A DNA stretch of 8,794 nucleotides from Bacteroidota bacterium (GTDB taxonomy: Bacteria > Bacteroidota > Bacteroidia > Chitinophagales > Saprospiraceae): positions 1 through 8,794 of the forward strand of contig QQUB01000819.1 in NCBI GenBank assembly GCA_008501835.1, written 5' to 3'. This document shows positions 1-7,225 of the stretch, one piece after another. The notes below the pieces were generated by a model. That model was not told the origin of the DNA. It did not search any database and was given only the letters and a program-made list of their open reading frames with translations. The position numbers and the translations under genes are program-made. Each line of letters opens with the position of its first letter. Position 1 is the first letter of the stretch.

Positions 1-464
1 TTGGATCTTTGAATGGTTTCATAATCCACGTCGATGACCAAAAAGGAAAATCTATTCCTGATGAAGTCGCAGATGATTTGATCTTTTTGGCGGAGTTAAT
101 GTCAACCGCTATTGCTGAAGGTCAGGCAGAATGTGGTATAGAAGTGTATGCAGCGCCAGTGAATGTGATGCAGGATTTCATTTCCGGAGATTCTCCAGCG
201 TTGAAAGTGACCCCAAATCCGTTTGTCACAGAGACGAAACTGAGATATTATATTCCTGAAGAAATGCAGGTAGAGATCTGTGTTTATAATGTAAATGGCC
301 AATTCATCAGTCAGTTGATCTCTTCTGAAAAGGAAGCTGGTATGCACAGTTTGGAATGGAACCGATTGAATGATAAATCGTCTAGTCTGCAGCCTGGTAT
401 TTACTTTATTATAATGAAGACAGAAGGAGATGTGATTACAAGGAAAGTAGTTTGCAGTGAATAA
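1..464 (+). CDS. C-terminus of a T9SS-secreted protein (type A sorting domain), 5' end outside the window
   Basis: The reading frame is open from the first base to a TAA at 462-464, giving 153 visible residues, so the gene starts upstream of the window. The last ~90 residues (from about nt 195) have the form of a type A T9SS sorting domain: a KVTPNPF segment, a strand ending in VEICVYNVNGQ, then GMHSLEWN, then PGIYFIIMKTEG and a basic strand (TRKVV) just before the end. In this family the domain directs an exported protein through the outer membrane and is usually cleaved, leaving the protein secreted or surface-attached. The visible residues before it (IIHVDDQKGKSIPDE...) match no enzyme family I recognise, so the function of the main body is unknown. 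It converges on the GH92 gene, and the candidate MITE begins 6 nt after its stop codon. The sorting-domain call is firm; nothing more can be said of the product. Confidence 0.85.
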   Translation, partial: GSLNGFIIHVDDQKGKSIPDEVADDLIFLAELMSTAIAEGQAECGIEVYAAPVNVMQDFISGDSPALKVTPNPFVTETKLRYYIPEEMQVEICVYNVNGQFISQLISSEKEAGMHSLEWNRLNDKSSSLQPGIYFIIMKTEGDVITRKVVCSE

Positions 465-470
465 TAATTG

Positions 471-490
471 GAGAGGTTGTCTCATAAGTA
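471..490 (+). repeat. Left terminal inverted repeat of the candidate MITE
   Basis: A 20-base arm, GAGAGGTTGTCTCATAAGTA. It pairs with 614-633; the only mismatch is A487 opposite the base at 617. Confidence 0.8.
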
Positions 491-509
491 GTACTTCTAA
501 AACCGGCAA

Positions 510-522
510 AGAATATTATTCT
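510..522. repeat. 13-bp palindrome AGAATA-T-TATTCT inside the candidate MITE
   Basis: A perfect 6+1+6 palindrome within the element. A second small hairpin, AGATC-GAACT-GATCT, lies at 546-560, and ACTGATYT occurs as a direct repeat at 553-560 and 572-579. Such internal symmetry is common in small non-autonomous elements. No binding protein can be proposed. Confidence 0.4.
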
Positions 523-613
523 AAATTAAGGTGAAAATAGAACACAGATCGAACTGATCTAACAGATAAAAACTGATTTGTTCGGCTTAATTTGGTAATA
601 AATTCTTCTCAAT

Positions 614-633
614 TACCTATGAGACAACCTCTC
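614..633 (-). repeat. Right terminal inverted repeat of the candidate MITE
   Basis: On the minus strand it reads GAGAGGTTGTCTCATAGGTA, identical to the left arm at 19 of 20 bases. It lies 6 nt beyond the end of the GH92 coding sequence. Confidence 0.8.
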
Positions 634-639
634 TTTAAA

Positions 640-3600
640 TCACTCTACGATAATCTCATCCGCAAATACCCAGGCCTTAGCTCCGGCACCATGGTGCCAG
701 GAAGGACAAATGCCTATGTTTTTTGCGTGGACCTTGATCCAGCGTGCTTGCTGACCATCCGCTGTTCTGGAAAGATATTTTATACCATCCACGGCAGTGT
801 TACTGCTGATCTCGTTTTCAACACTTCCAAGAGACTGAAAATCCTCCCCGTTTTCAGAAATCAAAAATTCAACCTCGGCAGGGTGGAAAATCCAGACCCC
901 GATGCTTTGCAAGAAACCGCCGGTAACCCGGTTTACGGGCATTGATTTTCCAAGATCGATAACTGCTTCCATATCTTTTCCATTGAACCCCTGCCATTGG
1001 CCGTCATTGTATAAAAATGTCCCCAGTTTTCCATCCACAAGCCCCTGATCTCCGCCAGCGGTGTAGTTGCCGGCATACATACCGTCAGCATCTCCACCAG
1101 CAGCATCTTTCCCATTGGCAGGAGCCATATAGGCTACCTTAGGGTATTGCCCATCATATTTAACATTGGCCTTCATGAAATCATGGGAGGCAATGCCACT
1201 TGGGTCAAAACCTTCCTTATAAGCTTTTGCTTTTATGGTCGTAGATTCCTTTATGGAAATCGGCCCGGAATATTGAGTACTGTTTTGATCAGGATCACTG
1301 CCATCCAGGGTGTAATAAATATCAACATCCTCGGAAATACACCCCAGGTCAAAAGAAATCGCGTCGTAAAACAACCTTTGATCTGTCGAAACAAATGGAT
1401 TAAATACTTTGGCAGTACCTAATGGTTTTAGCAGGTTTTCCGGTTCGATCTCTACCGAATAAGGCCTGTGTTCTTCCGCAGCTGCCCATTCCTTATTGGG
1501 TTCTGGACCCATGTCAAAGGTGATCTCTCCCCCTGTCAAGATATCTGTATGAGAAATGTATGAATACGGGTAGGCCTCGCCGTTTCGGGTTACCGACTGT
1601 ACATACATATTCTCTTTGGCAGCATTCTTGGAGTTGACAACAAACTGTTCGCCATTCGGAAGGTTCAGAGTGACCTTGTCAAAAATCGGACTACCCATGA
1701 CGTACATATCCTGCCCCGGGCAAACGGGATAGAATCCCATAGCGCTGAAAAGGTACCAGGCGGATAATTGCCCGCAATCATCATTTCCGCAAAGTCCGTC
1801 AGGGGCAGTGGTGTAAAGTTCGAGCATTGTCTTGCGAACCAATTCCTGGCCTTTCCATGGCACCCCTGCGTAATTGTAGAGGTAAGGCATATGGTGCCCA
1901 GGTTCATTTCCATGTGCATATTGACCGAATAAACCGACAAAGTCTGAAGGAGCGTCTTCATTATCGGTTTCCAGGGTGAAGAAAGTATCCAGTTTAGCAA
2001 TGTAGTTTTCTTCACCACCTAACATCTCCATGTGTGAGTTGACAGCATGGGGTACATAAAAACTATACTGCCAGGCATTGGCTTCTGTGTAGTCACCGCC
2101 GTCGAGCATCGTGATTTGCAGTGGATTGAAAGGACTTGACCAGGTGCCATCATCATATCTCGGACGCATCAACCCTGTAGAAGGATCAAACATGTTTTTG
2201 TAAAACTGAGATCGTTTGATGTACTCTTTATAAACTTCTTCATTGCCGATGGCTTTGGCAAATTGAGCAATGGTCCAGTCATCATAGGCATACTCCAATA
2301 CCTTGGAAACGGAGTTGGCCGATTTGTCCCGGGGTATGAATTCGTATTCCCGGTAAGGCAGAATACCTTCGCTGTTTTGAGCTCCGGCAGCCAGCATGGC
2401 TTCAAATGCTTTATCAACATCAAAATCCTGATAACCCTTAAGGTAAGTGTCAACAATAACCGGTACGCTGTGGTAACCGATCATGCAATTATTTTCACAA
2501 CCCGACAATTCCCAGACAGGCAAAAGGCCGGTATGTTCATATTGTTTGATCATGGTTTTGATGAAGTCCTCATTGCGTTCCGGACTGATCAGGTTGATCA
2601 GTGGGTGGAGGGCACGGTAAGTATCCCATAAAGAAAATACGCTGTAGTAGTTGAAACCTTCCCCTGCATGTACTTCATGATCCAGACCACGGTATTGACC
2701 GTCAACATCCATGTATAAATTTGGAGTGAGCAGGGCATGATATAGCGCTGTGTAAAATTTTGTTCTTTGATCCTCAGTACCTCCTTCTATTTGGAGCACG
2801 TTGAGTTCTTTGTTCCAGGCTTCTTTCGTTTGATTGACAATTTTATCAAAATCCCAGTGATTTAGTTCCGCCTGGAGATTCTTACGGGCACCTTCCACGC
2901 TTACAGCAGATATGCCAACTTTGACCATAATGGACTGATCTTTTTCCGTAGCATATTTAAAAGCAGCCTTAACAACCTTGCCTGTTACTTCCTTTGCATC
3001 TCCCTGAAGTTGATCATCATTGAAAAGTAAGGCCTCTGTGAATGGTTCTGAAAACTGAGCTACAAAATAGACGTACTGATCACTTGCCCATCCTCTGGAA
3101 TGTCTTAATCCCTCAATTTCAGTATCACTCACTACGCGAATAAAACAATCTTCTTTTGGGTCTTCTCCACTGGTAATGTCGTGTTCCAGATCGAGAATGA
3201 TGTGACTGTCTGATGATTCAGGATAGGTGTATTTGTGAAAACCTACCCTTGCAGTTGCAGCCAATTCGACTTTTACATCATAGTCATCGAGCATGACGCT
3301 ATAATATCCGGGAGAGGTAGTTTCCCGGTCGTGACTGAAACGGGAGCGATACCCTGAATCAGGATCTTCCTCAGTTCCAGGCATGATGTTAACTGCGCCT
3401 ACTGCTGGCATGAATAAAACATCTCCATAATCGGCGCATCCCGTTCCGCTCAAATGCGTATGGGAAAATCCAATGATCGTATTATGTGTGTAATGGTAAC
3501 CGGCGCAGCAACCATCGTTATAAGTGTCCGGGCTTAATTGTACACCACCGAAAGGCACACTTGGCCCCGGAAACATATTCCCCGTAGCATCGGTACCGAT

Positions 3601-3708
3601 CATCAGGTCGACGTATTGGGTCAGGTCATTTTCCGGTTCAGCCGGATCAGCCGTTTTACAGGAAGAAATGCCAATAACAACTAGTAAGAGGAAAAAGTAC
3701 TTTTTCAT
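640..3708 (-). CDS. GH92 family exo-alpha-mannosidase lipoprotein with chitobiase-C-like and discoidin-like C-terminal modules (1022 aa)
   Basis: GH92 enzymes are calcium-dependent, inverting exo-alpha-mannosidases that trim N-glycans or yeast-type mannan. Residues 1-17 are a lipoprotein signal peptide with lipobox ISSC (Cys17). The start at 3708 gives exactly this signal. The core (about 30-745) carries family signatures: YVDLMIGTD (32-40), FSLWDTYRALHPL (358-370), TEANAWQY (541-548), HGNEPGHH (599-606) and GNDDCGQLSAWY (641-652). By family knowledge Glu542 is the likely general acid and Asp643/Asp644 hold the general base. Two modules follow: a chitobiase/hexosaminidase C-terminal-like domain (about 775-845, with DIYYTLDGSDP) and an F5/8 type C, CBM32-like fold (about 875-1021, with VIDLGKSMPVNRV). 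They probably bind glycan. The residue after His599 is Gly where alpha-1,2-specific members, as I recall, have Glu, so linkage preference is uncertain. Acidic residues after Cys17 (D21, E24, E26) would suit a surface lipoprotein. No SusC/D genes are adjacent. The family call is very secure; the substrate is not. Confidence 0.95.
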   Translation of the reverse strand: MKKYFFLLLVVIGISSCKTADPAEPENDLTQYVDLMIGTDATGNMFPGPSVPFGGVQLSPDTYNDGCCAGYHYTHNTIIGFSHTHLSGTGCADYGDVLFMPAVGAVNIMPGTEEDPDSGYRSRFSHDRETTSPGYYSVMLDDYDVKVELAATARVGFHKYTYPESSDSHIILDLEHDITSGEDPKEDCFIRVVSDTEIEGLRHSRGWASDQYVYFVAQFSEPFTEALLFNDDQLQGDAKEVTGKVVKAAFKYATEKDQSIMVKVGISAVSVEGARKNLQAELNHWDFDKIVNQTKEAWNKELNVLQIEGGTEDQRTKFYTALYHALLTPNLYMDVDGQYRGLDHEVHAGEGFNYYSVFSLWDTYRALHPLINLISPERNEDFIKTMIKQYEHTGLLPVWELSGCENNCMIGYHSVPVIVDTYLKGYQDFDVDKAFEAMLAAGAQNSEGILPYREYEFIPRDKSANSVSKVLEYAYDDWTIAQFAKAIGNEEVYKEYIKRSQFYKNMFDPSTGLMRPRYDDGTWSSPFNPLQITMLDGGDYTEANAWQYSFYVPHAVNSHMEMLGGEENYIAKLDTFFTLETDNEDAPSDFVGLFGQYAHGNEPGHHMPYLYNYAGVPWKGQELVRKTMLELYTTAPDGLCGNDDCGQLSAWYLFSAMGFYPVCPGQDMYVMGSPIFDKVTLNLPNGEQFVVNSKNAAKENMYVQSVTRNGEAYPYSYISHTDILTGGEITFDMGPEPNKEWAAAEEHRPYSVEIEPENLLKPLGTAKVFNPFVSTDQRLFYDAISFDLGCISEDVDIYYTLDGSDPDQNSTQYSGPISIKESTTIKAKAYKEGFDPSGIASHDFMKANVKYDGQYPKVAYMAPANGKDAAGGDADGMYAGNYTAGGDQGLVDGKLGTFLYNDGQWQGFNGKDMEAVIDLGKSMPVNRVTGGFLQSIGVWIFHPAEVEFLISENGEDFQSLGSVENEISSNTAVDGIKYLSRTADGQQARWIKVHAKNIGICPSWHHGAGAKAWVFADEIIVE

Positions 3709-3731
3709 AAACCGATAATTTGTTTAAGTTG

Positions 3732-3864
3732 CTGGTTACAAGTTACTTGTTTCTGGAGGCTGTTTAGCTATAGATTTTGTATTTCTGATTTTCCTCAAAA
3801 TACCTGTTTAACGTTGGGTTTTTAAAAACGATTCTTAAGCCAGAAACTTGAAACCGGTAACCAG
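3732..3864. repeat. Imperfect 25-bp inverted-repeat pair bounding 133 bp upstream of the GH92 gene
   Basis: The left arm is 3732-3756, starting CTGGTTAC and ending GTTTCTGG. The right arm, 3840-3864, is its reverse complement at 20 of 25 positions. Both outer ends are perfect (8 bases) and the mismatches sit in the middle. The arms are 83 bp apart. The similarity is too long to be chance alone, but no target duplication flanks it. It may be a decayed MITE or a dispersed intergenic repeat; it would also separate the GH92 gene from sequences further upstream. Confidence 0.45.
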
Positions 3865-3972
3865 TATCCTTGATTAATTTTTTTGAAATGGGTTGGTTTT
3901 AATTTATTAACTGACGGACCAATTTTCGAGGCCAGTCAGAACCCATAAAAGTACTAAGAATGGCAACATTTA

Positions 3973-4026
3973 CAAAATAAAAATGCCATGCCTTCCCGAC
4001 TTGAAAAGTAAGGAACTGGCATGGCA
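3973..4026 (-). terminator. Rho-independent terminator of the patatin/multicopper-oxidase operon
   Basis: Read on the minus strand, TGCCATGCC (4026-4018) pairs perfectly with GGCATGGCA (3992-3984). After a 2-nt bulge the stem continues with TTCC/GGAA (4015-4012 with 3996-3993). The loop holds a further small ACTT/AAGT stem. The hairpin is followed directly by a T-rich run, TTTTTATTTTG (3983-3973). It begins 43 nt after the stop codon of the multicopper oxidase gene, in the right orientation for that gene only. Confidence 0.85.
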
Positions 4027-4069
4027 CCAAGAGTTAGTTATGCTTTACTTTTTACAGATCTTGGAGTGA

Positions 4070-5908
4070 TTAGTGTAGCGTTAATTTTCGAACATAAACC
4101 TGTTGCCCTGAAGTGAATTCTACGATGACCATACCCCGTGGCAGATCACCCACGGGCACCGTGGACTCTGATAATGAAAGGACTTCTTCCTCTCTCAAAA
4201 GTTTTCCGGTAAGATCATAGAATCGCAGTATCCCAGGATCGTTATAATCTCCTTTGAAGGAAATATTTTTGCCAGCAGGATTTGGGAATACCTCAAGAGG
4301 CAGAGCTGTCTGAACTTCGGAATTGCCGGTGAAATAATCAACAGAATCCACTACCACAAACTGATGCATCATACTGGTATCCTCATGTGTGAGAATATGG
4401 CAATGATACATGAATCCGTAATTGGCATCCAGCGGGCTTGGGAAACTGTCGAACCTTGCTTCGAAGGTCAGGGTTGCATTTTTTCTGATCAGCTGAACAT
4501 CCTTGTATCCGACGAGTTCATCTGGCAGATTCGGGAATGTGTACGTCCCGGATTCGTCACTTGCACCCAATAATCCTTCATATTCAACTACCTGGAATTG
4601 CACCTTATGAATATGGAACGGGTGTGCATGCTCTGTGAGGTTGTGGATGACCCATCGTTCTTTGGTGTTTACGAGCACCGTATCATTGATAACATTCAGG
4701 TCCATAGGTGTTCCGTCAATGGTCCATTGTTGCCCTTGTCCCGGTGGATTGGGTTGTCCCATGAGGTTCTTTTCACGTGTCCTGTGGATCTCTCCCGGTA
4801 CGGGCTCTAAAGTTCCCAATTGAAACGGAACCGAAAAAACCGGGTTTTGTGGAACAATCGTATTATCTACAACAAATGCCATTAAGGCACTTCCTGGTGT
4901 ATTTCCGTACCTGGCATCCTGCGGGAGAGACAGGTTACTCATGTAAATGGTATCTCCATTGCTGTGATTTTCAAAAGAGACCAGGAATTCTCTGCGGTCA
5001 CCAACGGACATTAAGGTAGAATCCATTGAACGAAGGTGATCCAGATAACCACCACCGGACGCAAAATACCACATGGTTTCAAAGGTGTTAGGATTGTGTA
5101 ATTGCCTCGATAATCCAATGTTGAACATTTTACGAGGGGATCCATTTAATATCCTCAGCCTTACAAACCCTTGCTGTGGCACGTGCAATACGCCGCCTAC
5201 TACTCCATTTATTAGGGTATAAGGCCCATTGCCAGGTTTTTCTCCCGCCTTGATAGCCGTTGCCGTAGGAGGGGTAGTTGTGGAATCCAATACAAACCCT
5301 TTTTCCTGTATGACGATAGGAAAGTCGTTTATCCCGTATTCATGTGGGAAATCATCATACAGCGGATCGTTTTCCGGATCATCAACAATGATCATTCCTG
5401 CCAGACCGCGAATCACCTGATCTGTAGTCAAATCCATGAGGTGGGTGTGGTACCAGGCTGTTTGAACATCATCAATTGATGGGAAAAACGGCGACCAGGT
5501 TGTTCCATTAACGATCACCTGGTGAGGCCCTCCATCCATTTCCGCCGGCAAATTCAAACCATGCCAGTGGACAGTGGTATTCGCATTGTCCGGAAGGAAA
5601 TTAGTGATGTTAAAAGTCAGATTTTCTCCCTTGTTGAAAATTAAAGTGGGTCCCAGATAAGACATGCCTGTATTGCCAATTTCATTGTAGCAATACGTTG
5701 CCAAAGGAACATTCAGGTTGATATCTGTTACACTTCCGTTCGGGTCAAAATTGTGTTGTGTGCCAAAAATGTCTATGTCAAAGTGGGGTCCGGGCATCAA
5801 GTACGGGACGGGGACGGGGTTGCTGAAAGTTTGGGCCTGTAGAACAGGAGTTGCAAACATAAAAACAGCCCCTAAAAGCAGGCATAAATAGTAATAGGTG
5901 TTTTTCAT
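4070..5908 (-). CDS. Secreted three-cupredoxin multicopper oxidase with T9SS sorting domain (612 aa)
   Basis: Multicopper oxidases couple one-electron oxidation of phenols, bilirubin-like compounds or metal ions to reduction of O2 to water. A Sec signal peptide occupies about residues 1-26 (ends LQAQ). All four copper motifs are intact: HWHG (114-117), HTH (154-156), HPFHIH (429-434) and HCHILTH (502-508). By analogy with CotA, Cys503, His429 and His508 bind type 1 copper with Met513 as axial ligand; the other histidines form the trinuclear centre. Residues ~535-612 are a T9SS type A sorting domain (LEVFPNPAGKN, RFYDLTGKLL, ending YVRKLTLH), so the enzyme is predicted to be secreted or surface-attached. 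It starts 11 nt after the patatin stop codon with an A/T-rich leader and no Shine-Dalgarno motif; the two genes are surely co-transcribed, and a terminator follows. No methionine-rich insert like that of CueO is seen, which argues mildly against a dedicated cuprous oxidase. Laccase, bilirubin-oxidase-like or metal oxidase activity all remain possible. Confidence 0.93.
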   Translation of the reverse strand: MKNTYYYLCLLLGAVFMFATPVLQAQTFSNPVPVPYLMPGPHFDIDIFGTQHNFDPNGSVTDINLNVPLATYCYNEIGNTGMSYLGPTLIFNKGENLTFNITNFLPDNANTTVHWHGLNLPAEMDGGPHQVIVNGTTWSPFFPSIDDVQTAWYHTHLMDLTTDQVIRGLAGMIIVDDPENDPLYDDFPHEYGINDFPIVIQEKGFVLDSTTTPPTATAIKAGEKPGNGPYTLINGVVGGVLHVPQQGFVRLRILNGSPRKMFNIGLSRQLHNPNTFETMWYFASGGGYLDHLRSMDSTLMSVGDRREFLVSFENHSNGDTIYMSNLSLPQDARYGNTPGSALMAFVVDNTIVPQNPVFSVPFQLGTLEPVPGEIHRTREKNLMGQPNPPGQGQQWTIDGTPMDLNVINDTVLVNTKERWVIHNLTEHAHPFHIHKVQFQVVEYEGLLGASDESGTYTFPNLPDELVGYKDVQLIRKNATLTFEARFDSFPSPLDANYGFMYHCHILTHEDTSMMHQFVVVDSVDYFTGNSEVQTALPLEVFPNPAGKNISFKGDYNDPGILRFYDLTGKLLREEEVLSLSESTVPVGDLPRGMVIVEFTSGQQVYVRKLTLH

Positions 5909-5919
5909 AAATTGTGATT

Positions 5920-7176
5920 TTATTGATTTCGTCTTAAAACATTTACGATGGTATCCAGCATTACCTTTCCTTCGCCTGTATCAAAACTTCTGTTAGCAAA
6001 TGCAATCAGGCTGTCTACATTACCACAGGCACTCATGTCGGTTAAACTTGAGGGAAGATCAAGTTGTACCCGGTAGTATTTTAGTTCTGTAGTGTTGGCA
6101 AGGGTTTCCAATTGTGTTGCCGGAACAAATTGGTTGGCATAAAGTGCTGTTTCGGTTATAACAGATCTTGGGGTCTTTTCCCCTTTGAGATTTTTCATTT
6201 TGTCTGTACCCCAATCCAGGTCTCCCCAAAAGCCATATTTCTGCCCATAAGGCTGGTGGTTGACCGCTTCGTTGGTAACTCCCAAACCTCCGTTAAATCT
6301 ATCCAGACCACATCCTAAAGAGACCACAATGATTTCATCTATATTTTGGGCAATTCCCGTTCTAAGGCTTTCCGTGATTGCCCAGACAGCCGGATCATTA
6401 GACATTACTCCACCATCTATAGCCCATTTTTCAGCGGCAGAGGATCTTCCGTTTTTCCCGCCTCCGATGTTGGCCAATGGGAAATAGGTAGGTGCAGCAC
6501 TGGTCGCACGAGCGGCTTCCCAGAGGTAGTAATTATGACTGGTAGAGTCCAGTGCATCCTGCCAGTTAAATAAATATGGCCCAAAGTCTACGCCCATTTT
6601 AGGATCAGCAATGGTTGCTCCGGAGCTATTAACCACATAAGAAGTGGTAAATACCTGTTTGACTCGTTTATGAGCCAGATTATTGGCTGCATCAGCAAGG
6701 GTTTGGGTAGCACCTACAAGGGATTTTAAAAAGGGCTCCACCCCATGTTCTCCATGACCGATAAGATCTTTTTCATCTGCATAAAAGCCTGGACCTGAAG
6801 CTTGGCCATTAGGATAAAAGATTTTTCCACAATCATTTTGGTAAACAGCAAGGATTTCTTCCGCTGTTCTTGCTTTGTTACCATTACTGGTAGGGGATGT
6901 TAATCCTACAGAAAGTATACCTCCTGTTGAGGTGCCTCCGATTACATCAAAAAGCTGGTAGATCTGTAAGGAGTCGCTCTTAAAGGCTTCTTCGACCTTG
7001 ACGAGGAATGATGTGGGAATGATGCCTTTTATTCCTCCTCCGTCGATGGATAATACAAGTACTTTTTGGCTTGTGACATCAACCTGGGTCTCAGGTTTGT
7101 TTTGGTTTATTCCCTGGCATGCATTTAAAAAAAACGCCCCGGTGATGACGGCCAAAAATAAAATCAGATTTCTCAT
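5920..7176 (-). CDS. Patatin-like phospholipase lipoprotein (418 aa)
   Basis: Patatin-family enzymes hydrolyse acyl esters of phospholipids or other lipids with a Ser-Asp dyad. Residues 1-20 form a lipoprotein signal peptide with lipobox LNAC (Cys20), which supports the ATG at 7176. The oxyanion-hole motif DGGGIKG is at 45-51, the nucleophile elbow GTSTG at 81-85 (Ser83), the conserved ARATSAAPTYF at 222-232, and the catalytic Asp254 in DGG (254-256). All catalytic parts are present, so the enzyme should be active. The sequence after Cys20 (QGINQNKPETQ) lacks an acidic cluster, so it may face the periplasm rather than the surface; this is inference. The gene is first in an operon with the multicopper oxidase 11 nt downstream. 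Lipid anchoring sets it apart from cytoplasmic patatins such as CapV of CBASS, and no cyclase gene is nearby. The exact substrate cannot be told. Confidence 0.93.
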   Translation of the reverse strand: MRNLILFLAVITGAFFLNACQGINQNKPETQVDVTSQKVLVLSIDGGGIKGIIPTSFLVKVEEAFKSDSLQIYQLFDVIGGTSTGGILSVGLTSPTSNGNKARTAEEILAVYQNDCGKIFYPNGQASGPGFYADEKDLIGHGEHGVEPFLKSLVGATQTLADAANNLAHKRVKQVFTTSYVVNSSGATIADPKMGVDFGPYLFNWQDALDSTSHNYYLWEAARATSAAPTYFPLANIGGGKNGRSSAAEKWAIDGGVMSNDPAVWAITESLRTGIAQNIDEIIVVSLGCGLDRFNGGLGVTNEAVNHQPYGQKYGFWGDLDWGTDKMKNLKGEKTPRSVITETALYANQFVPATQLETLANTTELKYYRVQLDLPSSLTDMSACGNVDSLIAFANRSFDTGEGKVMLDTIVNVLRRNQ

Positions 7177-7207
7177 TTTGAATTGATTTTTTGAATTAAT
7201 AATATGG

Positions 7208-7220
7208 TTATACTGTATAA
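7208..7220. promoter_or_regulatory. 13-bp palindrome TTATAC-T-GTATAA in the leader of the patatin operon
   Basis: A perfect 6+1+6 palindrome whose near edge is 31 nt upstream of the patatin start codon. Its position would suit an operator or part of a promoter, and TATAAC-like sequence is present on the minus strand. No TAnnTTTG Bacteroidota -7 element was found in 7177-7420, so the promoter itself is not located. A/T-rich palindromes of this size also arise by chance. Confidence 0.3.
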
Positions 7221-7225
7221 GAAAC

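Larger units (their letters stand above)
471..633. mobile_element. Candidate MITE: 163 bp bounded by near-perfect terminal inverted repeats
   Basis: The left arm at 471-490 reads GAGAGGTTGTCTCATAAGTA. The right arm at 614-633 is its reverse complement with one mismatch (19 of 20, the outer 16 perfect). The arms are separated by 123 bp of A/T-rich sequence with no plausible gene. The arms start 6 nt after the plus-strand stop codon and 6 nt after the GH92 stop codon, so the element fits exactly between two convergent genes. GAGG-TGTCTC ends recall termini of some insertion sequences, so a non-autonomous derivative is the favoured reading (inference). No target-site duplication is obvious. A bidirectional transcription-ending structure is the alternative, but there is no U-tract and the loop is very long. 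Confidence 0.55.
3709..4069. other. 361-bp intergenic region: GH92 gene leader, inverted-repeat pair and terminator
   Basis: No open frame here looks like a gene. The left part (3709-3864) is the leader of the GH92 gene and holds an imperfect 25-bp inverted-repeat pair. The right part holds the terminator of the multicopper-oxidase operon. On the minus strand the bases before the GH92 ATG (ttatcggttt) show no Shine-Dalgarno motif. I searched for the Bacteroidota -7 element TAnnTTTG and found only an off-spacing TATTTTG around 3795-3802, too weak to call a promoter. The GH92 promoter must nevertheless lie here, because the terminator separates it from the upstream operon. Confidence 0.6.

Noticed and set aside
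465..475. Target-site duplication flanking the candidate MITE
   Set aside because: The left flank (ataattg) and right flank (tttaaat) share no convincing direct repeat at the arm boundaries.
592..945. 117-codon plus-strand frame across the MITE arm and the GH92 3' end
   Set aside because: Antisense to the well-supported GH92 C-terminal module, with no recognisable domain.
1665..2631. Several 90-120-codon frames on both strands inside the GH92 gene
   Set aside because: Out-of-frame shadows of a strongly conserved coding region; their translations show no family pattern.
640..3708. GH92 gene as part of a polysaccharide utilisation locus
   Set aside because: No SusC/SusD pair, sensor or second glycosidase lies in the window, and a terminator separates it from the upstream genes.
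3790..3810. Bacteroidota promoter for GH92 around TATTTTG
   Set aside because: It is one base short of the TAnnTTTG spacing and I found no matching upstream TTG element.
5920..7176. Patatin as a CBASS effector (CapV-like)
   Set aside because: It has a lipoprotein signal peptide and no cyclic-nucleotide synthase or accessory gene nearby, whereas CBASS patatins act in the cytoplasm.
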